From the NCBI RefSeq assembly GCF_031082405.1, contig NZ_JAVHJU010000045.1, forward strand, positions 1 through 64,000: DNA of 64,000 nucleotides. The letters run 5' to 3'. This document shows, piece after piece, positions 24,366-34,100 of this stretch. Source of the stretch: Amycolatopsis sp. A133 (GTDB lineage Bacteria; Actinomycetota; Actinomycetes; Mycobacteriales; Pseudonocardiaceae). Below the pieces are notes generated by a model, which was not told where the DNA came from, ran no database searches, and worked only from the letters and a program-made list of their open reading frames with translations. How positions within the stretch are numbered: the first letter of the stretch is position 1; each line of letters begins with the position of its first letter. The translations under genes were made by a program, and so were the position numbers.

Positions 24366-25142
24366 TCACCCGGGCTCGCCGGACAGCACGCGGGCCACCA
24401 GCGTCCGGTGCTCGTCGTCGTCGGTGATCGTGCGCACCTGCTCGCGGCCGTCCCGGACCGTCAGGTACCGGCGCTGCCGCAGGAACACCTGACCGTTTTC
24501 GAGGGCGCGGCCGCACAGCGTTTCCTGGGTGTCGGTGCGGCCGGTGTCCCCCACGAGGGCCCGGAAGTTGTCCTCCAGTTCCTTCCAGTCGCTCCACTCG
24601 CGCGGTTTCGTCGTGAACGTGTAGACGTCGCTCCAGCGGGTGACCGCACCCCGGCGTTGCAGCGCATACCCGGCTTCCCGGTCCACCAGCCGGAACTGGC
24701 TGCCGTACTGGGTCTGCACCGCGGGCGAAACCGGCAGCGGCTCGACGTAGGTGGGGCCGGGGTAGCCGACGTCCACGAGCCACTCGCCGCCGTCCAGGGT
24801 GACCAGGTTGAACATGTGCTCGACGTCGGTCCCGAAGGTCTCGCGGCCTTCGGTGGTGCTGCCGGCGAGCGGCGTGACGTCGTAGCCCAGTTCGGTCAGG
24901 AGCCGGTGGAACAGCCGGTTGAGGTGGTAGCAGGCGCCGCCTTTCCCGTCGGCGATGCTGGTGGCGAAGACGTCGTCCTCGTCGAGGTCGACGACGTTCA
25001 CCGCGTCACGGAGTTCGTAGGCGAGGCTGTTGTACGGGATCGCCATGAGGTGGCGCTTCTGCAGTTTCCGCAGCGTCTCGAGGTCCACGCCGGTTTCCCC
25101 GCCGCAGCCGATCCGCTGGAGGTAGGTCTCCAGGTCGAACAT
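24366..25142 (-). CDS. rifF: amide synthase releasing and cyclising the ansa chain
   Basis: 258 aa arylamine N-acetyltransferase family. The catalytic triad is visible as Cys71 (GGACYHLN), His109 (VEHMFNLV) and Asp124 (WLVDVGYP). It takes the finished polyketide from the last carrier protein of RifE and joins it to the AHBA amine, making the macrolactam; this replaces the thioesterase that RifE lacks. It lies 16 bp after the rifE stop, with a GAAGGTG ribosome site. Confidence 0.96.
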   Translation of the reverse strand: MFDLETYLQRIGCGGETGVDLETLRKLQKRHLMAIPYNSLAYELRDAVNVVDLDEDDVFATSIADGKGGACYHLNRLFHRLLTELGYDVTPLAGSTTEGRETFGTDVEHMFNLVTLDGGEWLVDVGYPGPTYVEPLPVSPAVQTQYGSQFRLVDREAGYALQRRGAVTRWSDVYTFTTKPREWSDWKELEDNFRALVGDTGRTDTQETLCGRALENGQVFLRQRRYLTVRDGREQVRTITDDDEHRTLVARVLSGEPG

Positions 25143-25158
25143 CGGTCATCACCTTCTT

Positions 25159-28100
25159 TCAGAAGAGCTCGGTCAGGTGCGCGGCGAGCAGGGCCGGCGT
25201 CGGGTGGTCGAAGACGACGCTGGGCGCGATCTTCCGGTCGGTGCGGGCGCGCAGCCGGTTGCGCAGTTCGATCGCGGTGAGGGAGTCGAAGCCGATCTCG
25301 AACAGCCCCTGGTCCTCGTCGATCTGGTCGGCGCGGTAGCCCAGCACCCCGGCCACCTGGGCGCGCACCAGGTCGAGCAGGACCTTCGCCCGCTCGTCCG
25401 GGCCGAGCCCGGCCAGCCGGCCGGCCCAGTCCTCGTCCACAGTGGACGCCACACGGGCCTGGTGCCGTGCCGCGCGAACCAGGCCACGCAGCAGGTGCGG
25501 CACTTCGGTGCCGCTGGCCGCGTCGGCGCGCAGGCCCCGCAGGTCGAGCTGGGCGGGCACCAGCTGGGCCTCCCCGGTGCCGATGGCGGCGTCGAAGAGT
25601 TCCAGGCCCTCCGCGGGTTTCATCGCCACGAGACCGCCGCGGCGGGTCATCCGGGCGCGGCCGGCCTCGTCGGTGCCGGCCGCCATGCCGCCGTCGGTCT
25701 GGTCCCACAGGCCCCACGCCAGCGATTGGCCCGGCAGGCCCGCCGCGCGCCGGTGGGCCATCAGGCCGTCCAGGTACGCGTTCGCCGCGGCGTAGCTGCC
25801 GCTGCCGGCGCCCATGAACACCGCGGAAACCGAGGAATAGACGACGAACGCGTCGAGCTCCAGCCCGCGGGTCAGCTCGTCGAGGTGCCGGGCCGCGGTG
25901 ACTTTGGGCGCGAACACCTCGGCCAGCCGCTCCGGCGTCACCGTCCCGATCACGCCGGCGTCCGCCACGCCGGCCGTGTGCACGACGGCGGTCGGGCGGT
26001 GCTGTTCGAGCAGCGAAGCCACCTGGCCGCGGTCGGCGACGTCGCAGGCGGCGACCGTGACGTCCGCCCCGAGCGCGGTGAGGTCGGTGACCAGGTCCTT
26101 CGCACCCTCGGCGTCCAGGCCGCGGCGGCTGGCCAGCAGCAGCTGCCGCACGCCGTGCCGTTCGACCAGGTGCCGGGCCACCAGGCCGCCGAGCGACCCG
26201 GTGCCGCCGGTGACCAGGACCGTTCCCCGGGTCTTGAACCCGGCGGACGGCTCCGGCCGGGCGGCGCGGGCCAGGCGCGGGATGGACAGCGTCGTTCCGC
26301 GAACGGCGACCTGCGGCTCCCCGGCCGCGAGCACCGCACCCAGCACCGGCTCCACCCCGGCATCGACATCGGTGTCGGTGTCGGCGTCGGTGTCGGCATC
26401 GGTGTCCAGTAGGACGATCCGGTCCGGGTTCTCCGCCTGGGCGGCCCGGACCAGGCCCCACACCGCGGCCGCGGCCGGGTCGCGCACCACACCGTCGCCG
26501 GCGGGCACGGCACCCCGGGTCACGATCGCGAGCTTCGTCGCCTCCAGCCCGCCACCGGCCAGCCAGCACTGGACCACGTCCAGCACGCGGACGGTGAGCG
26601 CCAGCACCGGGTCCTCGTCGGCCGCGTCGGCGACGGCTTCCATGACGGCCACGGCCGGGGCGGCCGTCCCGCCGGAGAGCACGTCGTCGGCCAGCGTGGC
26701 CACCTCTTCCGCGGTGGCCACCGGCACCCACGACGGCACCGGCGTCGCCCTGTCCACCCGGGACAGCGGCGTCCAGTCCACGCGGTACAGCGAACCCGAG
26801 CCGGCCGCCGTGGCGAGCTGTTCGTTCGACACCGGGCGGCCGACCAGGGAATCCAGCGTGACGACCAGGCCGCCGGTCTCGTCCACGGCCTCCAGCGACA
26901 GGCTGTCCCGCTCGGGCTTGGCGACGCGCACCCGCAGCACCGAGGCCCCGGCGGCGTGCAGCCGCAGCCCGTTCCACGCGAACGGCAGCCGCACCTCGTC
27001 GCCGTAGGACTCGGTGTCCGCCGCGGCGCTGACCATCGTCGAGTGCAGGGCCGCGTCGAGCAGCGCGGGGTGGATGCCGAACCGGCCGGCTTCTTCGCGG
27101 TGGTCTTCGGGCAGGGCGATTTCGGCGAACGTCTCGTCGTCGCGCCGCCACACCGCGCGCACGGCCCGGAACGCCGGTCCGTACCCGTAGCCGACGGCGT
27201 CGAGCACGTCGTAGGCACCGCTGATGTCGACGGGCCGCGCGCCGGGCGGCGGCCAGGCGGCGAAGTCGAACGCGGCGGTTCCCCGCGGCCGATCCCCGGG
27301 GACGACCACGCCGGTCGCGTGCCGGGTCCACGTGTCCGCGTCTTCGCGCAGGGAGTAGACGTCCACCGTGCGCGAGCCGTCTTCGCCCGGCCCACCGAGC
27401 GCTACCTGCACCCGGACCCCGCCGCGGCGGGGCACCACGAGCGGCGCTTCGATCACCAGCTCGTCGAGCACCGGGCAGGCGGCTTCGTCGCCGGCCCGCA
27501 CGGCCAGCTCGACCAGCCCGGTGCCGGGGACGATCACCACGTCCCGGACCGCGTGGTCGGCCAGCCACGGGTGCGACCGCAGGGACAGCCGCGAGGTGAA
27601 GACGAGACCGTCGGACGACGGCAGCTGCACGACCGCGCCGAGCAGCGGGTGGTCGGCGCCGGCGAGGCCCAGCGAGACGGCGTCGGTGGCGGCCGCGTCG
27701 CGGGCGCGGAGCCAGTAGTGCTGGTGGTCGAAGGCGTACGCCGGGAGGTCCACCCGCGCGGGCGGGACCAGCGTGGCCCAGTCCACCGGGACGCCGCGGA
27801 CGAACAGCTCAGCCATCGAGGTCAGCAGCCGAGGCAGCCCACCTTCGTCGCGGCGGAGGGATCCCGTCACGAGCGCGGGAGTGTCGTCGGTGAGCTCCGT
27901 GATCGGCTGCACCAGCACCGGGTGGGCGCTGACCTCGACGAACACGCCGTGGCCCTGCTCGAGCAGCGCGGCCGCCGCCGGGCCGAACCCGACCCGGTTG
28001 CGCAGGTTCCGGTACCAGTACCCGCCGTCGACGACGCCGGCTTCGGTGATCCACTCACCGGTCACCGTGGAGAAGAACGGCACCAGGGGCGCCCGCGCGT

Positions 28101-31100
28101 CGATCCCGGCCAGCGCTTCGGCGAGGGTTTCCTCGATGTCCTCCACGTGCCGCGAGTGGGACGCGTAGTCCACCGCGATCCGCCGGACGCGGACCCCTTC
28201 GCCGGACAGGGTTTCCAGGACTTCGTCGAGCGCCTCGGCGTCGCCGGCGATCACCGTCGAGGTGGGGCCGTTGACCGCCGCCACCTCGACCCGGCCGGTC
28301 CACGGCGCCAGCCGTGCGGCCACGTTCTCTTCGCTCAGCGCCACGGAGGCCATGCCGCCGCGGCCGGACAGCTTCGCGGCGATCGCCTGGCTGCGCAACG
28401 CGACCACCTTCGCCGCGTCTTCGAGCGACAACGCACCCGACACGCAGGCCGCGGCGATCTCACCCTGGGAATGACCCAGCACCGCGTCGGGCACCACGCC
28501 GGCCGAGGACCACACCGCCGCGAGCCCGACCATCATCGCGAAACTCGCGGGCTGGAGCACGTCCACCCGGTACAGCAGCCCGGGGCCTTCACCGCGCAGC
28601 ACGTCGTGCAGCGACCAGTCGGCCCACGGCTCCAGCGCGGCCGCGCACTCGTTGATGCGCTCGGCGAACACCGGCGACGACTCCAGCAGGTCCCGGCCCA
28701 TGCCCGCCCACTGCGTCCCCTGGCCCGGAAACACCCACACGAGCTTGCCCGGCAGGCCGGACGCGGGCACCCGGCCGGTGACCAGGCCCGGCGCGTCCTC
28801 GCCCCGGCTCAGCGCCGCCAGACCGGCCTGCGCCTCCGGCCGCGAGCCCGCCACCACAACCGCGCGCTCGCCGAACACGGCCCGGCCGGCCAGGGCACCG
28901 GCCACGTCGGCGAGCGGCTCGGCGGACTCGTCGAGGAAGGCGGCCAGCCGGCGCGCCTGCCCCGCCAGCGAACCGCCACTGCGGGCCGACACCACGAGCG
29001 GCACCACGGCCGGTCGTGAGTGGAAAGGAGGGTTAGAACCCGCTTTTTCACTCACGACAAGCTGCGGCAGACCCGCATCCGGTGCTTCCTCGATGATCAG
29101 GTGCGCGTTCGTCCCGCTGATCCCGAAGGACGACACCCCGGCCCGGCGCGGCCGGTCTTCCCGCGGCCACTCCCGCGCCTCGGTCAGCACCTCGACCGCA
29201 CCGGCCGACCAGTCGACCTGGGAGGTGGGCCGGTCCACGTGCAGGGTGGGCGGCATGACGCCGTGGCGCAGCGCCTGCACCATCTTGATCACCCCGGCGA
29301 CCCCGGCCGCGGACTGCGTGTGCCCGAAGTTCGACTTCACCGAACCCAGCCGGAGCGGCTTTTCCGGGTTGCGGTCCTTGCCGTAGGTGGCCAGCAGGGC
29401 CTGGGCCTCGATGGGATCGCCCAGTGCGGTCCCGGTGCCGTGCCCCTCCACGATGTCCACATCGGACGGTTCGAGCCCGGCGCCGGCCAGGGCCCGGCGG
29501 ATCACCCGCTGCTGCGACGGCCCGTTGGGGGCGGTCAAGCCGTTGGAAGCGCCGTCGGAGTTCACCGCGCTGCCGCGCAGCACGGCCAGGACCCGGTGCC
29601 CGCGCTCGCGCGCCACCGACAGCCGCTCCAGCACGACGATCCCGACGCCCTCGGCCCAGCCCGTGCCGTCCGCGCCGTCCGCGTAGGCCTTGCACCGCCC
29701 GTCCCCGGCGAGGCCGCGCTGCTTCGCGAACTCGACGAAGGTGCCGGGCGTGCCCATCACCGTGACGCCGCCGGCCAGTGCCATCGAGCACTCGCCCTGC
29801 CGCAGCGCCTGCCCGGCCAGGTGCATGGCCACCAGCGACGACGAACACGCCGTGTCGATCGTGACCGCCGGTCCCTCGAACCCGAAGACGTAGGAGACGC
29901 GGCCCGACACCACGCTGGAGGCGCCCGCGGTGCTCGCGTACCCCTCCAGTTCGGCGGCGTCCGCGCCCATCCCGTAGCCCTGGTTGGACACGCCGGCGAA
30001 CACGCCGACGTCGGCGCCCTTCAGCGAAGCCGGGTCGAGACCGGCCCCTTCGAGGGCTTCCCACGACGTCTCGAGCAGCAACCGCTGCTGCGGGTCCATG
30101 GCCAGTGCTTCGCGCGGCGAAATCCCGAAGAAGCCCGCGTCGAACAGTCCGGCGCCTTCGAGGAAACCGCCCTGGGTGGTGTACGTCGTGCCGGCGGAGT
30201 CGGGGTCGTCGTCGAACAGGTTTTCCAGGTCCCAGCCCCGGTCCTCGGGGAAGGGAGACAGCCCTTCGCGGCCCTCGCGCACCAGGCGCCACAGGCCTTC
30301 GGGATCCGCGACGCCGCCGGGCAGCCGGCACGCCATGCCGACGATGGCGATCGGCTCGCCGAGATCCGCGGCGGCCGCGGTGGCGGCCGGGGTGCTCGCC
30401 ACCGTGTCCCCGAGTTCGTCACGCAGGTAGCGGGCCAGCGCGACCGGCGCCGGGTAGTCGAAGACCAGCGTGGCGGGCAGCTTCAGCCCGGTCGCCTCGC
30501 GCAGCCGGTTCCGCAGTTCCACCGAGGTCAGGGAGTCGAACCCGGCGTCCTTGAACGCCGCGTCGGGGCGCACGGCTTCCGGACCGGCGTGCCCGAGCAC
30601 CAGCGCGACCTGGGTGCGGACCACGTCGAGCAGCAGCGCCTCCTGCTCGGCCGGAGCCAGCCCGGCGAGCCGGCCGGCCAGCCCCTTGTCCACAGTGGAC
30701 GCCGGCCGGGCCTGCTGCCTGCCGGGGCGGACCAGGCCGCGCAGCAGGTGCGGCACGTCCCCGCCGGCCCGGGTCTTGCGCAGGTCCAGCTTGACCGGGA
30801 CGACGAGCGCGTGCGGCGCGGTCACCCCGGCGTCGAACAGGTCCATGCCCTCGGCGGGCGAGATGGCCAGGACGCCGCCGCGGCTCGCCCGCGCCTGGTC
30901 GGCGCCGCCGAGGTGCGCGGTCATGCCGTCGGTCTGCTCCCACAAACCCCAGGCCAGCGACGTGCCGGGCAGGCCCGCGGCCCGGCGGTTCGCCACCACG
31001 GCGTCCAGGTAGGCGTTGGCGGCGGCGTAGTTGCCCTGGCCGGCGGAGCCGAAGACCCCGGAGGCGGACGAGAACACGACGAAGGCGCCGAGGTCCAGCT

Positions 31101-34100
31101 CGCGGGTCAGCTCGTCGAGGTGGCGCACCGCGTCGACCTTGGGCGCGAAGACCTTGGCCAGCCGCTCCCGCGTCAACGCCTCGAAGACGCCGTCGTCCAG
31201 CACGCCCGCCGTGTGCACCACGGCGGCCGGGCGGTGTTCGGCGAGCAGCGCAGCCACCTGGTCGCGGTCGGCCAGGTCGGCCGCCACCACGGTGACGTCG
31301 GCGCCCTGCCCGCCGAGTTCGGCGGCCAGTTCGGCCAGGCCGTCGGCGGCCGGGCCCCGCCTGCTGACGAGCACCAGCCGCCGGACGCCGTGCCGGGCCA
31401 CCAGGTGCCGGGCGGTCAGCACGCCCAGCGATCCGGCGCCCGAGATCAGGACCGTCCCGTCCGGGCCGAACGCGGCCGGGGTGTCCGCGGCCTCCGCGCG
31501 GGCCAGCCGCGGGGCCGTCAGGACCGTGCCCCGGACCGCGACCTGCGGTTCACCACTGGCCAGCACCGCATCCAGCGGCACTTCGCCGTCGGTGTCGAGC
31601 AGGACGATCCGGCCGGGGTTCTCCGCCTGCGCGGCCCGGATCAGGCCCCACACGGCCGCACCGGCCGGATCGGTCACGACGCCGTCGGCGGGGACCGCAC
31701 CGCGGGTCACCACCACCAGACGGGCGTCGTCCGCCGCGCCGGAAAGCCACGTCTGCACGGCTTCCAGCACGCGGCCGGTCAGGGCCAGGGGCTCCTCGCC
31801 GTCGGCTTCGAGCACCTCGGCCTGCCCCGCGGGCGCGTCCTCGGGCCGGGCGATCTCGGTCCACTCCACGCGGAACAACGCGTCTCGGTTCGCCGTCGCG
31901 CCGAGCTGCTCGGCCGCCACCGGCCGGGAGACCAGCGAGTCCGCCGTCACGACGAGACCGCCGGCCTCGTCCGCGGCCTCGACCGACAGGGCGTCCGGGC
32001 CGCTCGGGGCGAGCCGGACCCGCAGCGCGGTCGCGCCGGCGGCGTGCAGCACCAGGCCGTTCCACACGAACGGCAGCACCGGCCGCCCGGGCTCTTCCGT
32101 CGTGGCGGCCCCGAGCATGCCCGCGTGCAGGGCGGCGTCCAGCAGGCCGGGGTGGATGCCGAACCGGGCCGCGTCCGCGCGCTCGTCTTCGGGCAGGACG
32201 ACCTCGGCGAACACCTCGGCACCGCGCCGCCACACCGCCTGCAGGCCCCGGAAGGACGGCCCGTAGGTGTACCCGCGCTCGACGAGCTCGTCGTAGAAGT
32301 CCGCGACCTCGACGCGCTCGACCCCGGGCGGCGGCCAAGCGGTGAAGTCGAACGGTGCGTGCGCCGGCGACGTCGCCGCCAGGAAGCCGGTGGCGTGCCG
32401 GGTCCAGACCTCGGCGCCGTCGTCCTCGCGCAGGGAATACACCTCGACCGTGCGCGAACCGGTCTCCCCCGGCGCGCCCACGACGACCTGGATCCGGACC
32501 CCGCCGTGGTCGGGAACGACCAGCGGGGCCTCGATGACGAGTTCCTCGAGGACCGGGCAGCCGGCCTCGTCCCCGGCCCGGACCGCCAGCTCGACGAGCC
32601 CGGTGCCCGCGACGAGCACCACCCCGCCGATGACGTGGTCGGCCAGCCAGGGGTGCGACTTCAGCGACAGCCGGGCGGTGAAGACCAGGCCGTCCGGCTG
32701 CGGCAGCCGCACCACCGCGCCCAGCAGCGGGTGGTCGGCCGCGACCTGCCCGAGCGAGGCCGCGTCCGTGGCCTGCGCGGCGGGCTGCAGCCAGTAGTGC
32801 TGCTGGTCGAAGGCGTACTTCGGCAGGTCGACGAAGCCGGTCACCGGCGGCAGCAGGGCGGACCAGTCGACCTTTGCGCCGCGGACGAACAGCTCGGCGA
32901 CCGCGGTGAGCAGCGCCGCCTCTTCCGGACGGTCGTCCCGCAGGGCGGCGACGCACGTGGCACCGTCGGCCGTCTCCTCGACGAGACCGGTCAGCGCCGC
33001 CCCCGGTCCCAGCTCGACGAACCGGGTGCCGCCGAACTCGACCGCGGCCGCGATGCCCGCGGCGAACCGCACCGGCCGTCGCACGTGCTCGGCCCAGTAC
33101 TGCGGCTCGGCCAGTTCGCCCGGCTCGGCGAGCCGGCCGGTCACGTTGGACACCACCGGGATCTCCGGTTCGCGCCAGGTCACCTCGGCCAGCTCGGCGG
33201 CGAACTCGTCCAGCATCGGCTCCATCCGGGCGGAGTGGAACGCGTGGGAAACCTTGAGCTGCTTGGTCTTGTGCCCACGCTCGCGCAGGTGGGCGGCGGC
33301 CGCGAGGACCGCGTCTTCGTCGCCGGACAGGACGACCGCCGAGGGGCCGTTGACGGCGGCGAGTTCCACACCGTCGCCGAGCAGTCCGGCGACCTCCGCC
33401 TCGGAGGCGGCGACGGCGGCCATCGCCCCGCCCGGGGCCAGCGCCTGCATCAGCCGTCCCCGCGCCGCGACGATCCGCGCCGCGTCCGGCAGCGAGAACA
33501 CCCCGGCGGCGTACGCGGCCGTGATCTCGCCGATCGAGTGCCCGATCACCACATCCGGCCGGACGCCCCAGGACTCCGTGAGCCGGAACAGCGCGCTCTC
33601 CACCGCGAACAACCCGGCCTGGGTGAACATCGTCTGGTCCAGCAGCCCGGTGCTCGCGGGCACCTCGCCCAGCACGACGTCCCGCACGCTGTGCCCGGCC
33701 CGGCCGTCCAGGCACGTGTCCAGCTGCGCGCAGGCCTCGTCGAACGCCGTCGCGAACACCGGGTACCGGTCGTAGAGCTCGCGGCCCATGCCGAGCCGCT
33801 GCGAACCCTGGCCCGGGAAGACGTAGACGACCTTGCCCGGCCGGCCCGAACCGGTCACCACGCCGGGCGCGGCTTCCCCGCGCGCCAGAGCGCGCAGCCC
33901 GGTCACCGCTTCCTCGTCCGAGCCAGCGACGACGACCGCGCGGTCACCCAGCAGCGCCCGGCTCGACAACAGCGCACTCGCCAGCCGCGCCCGGGACGCG
34001 TCCCCGGACTCGAGGACCTCCGCGAGCCGGCCCGCCTGGGCCGCCAGCGACGCCGGGCTGCCCGCCGACACGACCAGCGGCACCACAGCCGGTCGTGAGT

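Noticed and set aside
23107..24783. Extended 558-codon version of rifG
   Set aside because: The upstream part runs antisense-like through rifF and the 62-codon gene; the conserved fold starts at GTG 24162, giving the normal 351-residue length.
25159..25400. Possible thioesterase at the end of rifE
   Set aside because: The protein ends about 30 residues after the last ACP; chain release is done by the downstream amide synthase.
30686..30694. TTGTCCACA, an actinobacterial DnaA-box-like sequence (also at 51608-51616 and similar at other modules)
   Set aside because: Each lies at the same place in the linker before an ACP and encodes a conserved TVD-type peptide; spacing is by module, not a replication origin cluster.
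29020..34098. Very long plus-strand open frame opposite rifE, and similar ones opposite rifB (48892-55209) and rifD (35828-39685)
   Set aside because: Typical antisense open frames of GC-rich codons; their translations are Arg/Gly/Pro/His-rich with no domains, and the minus-strand PKS domains are unambiguous.
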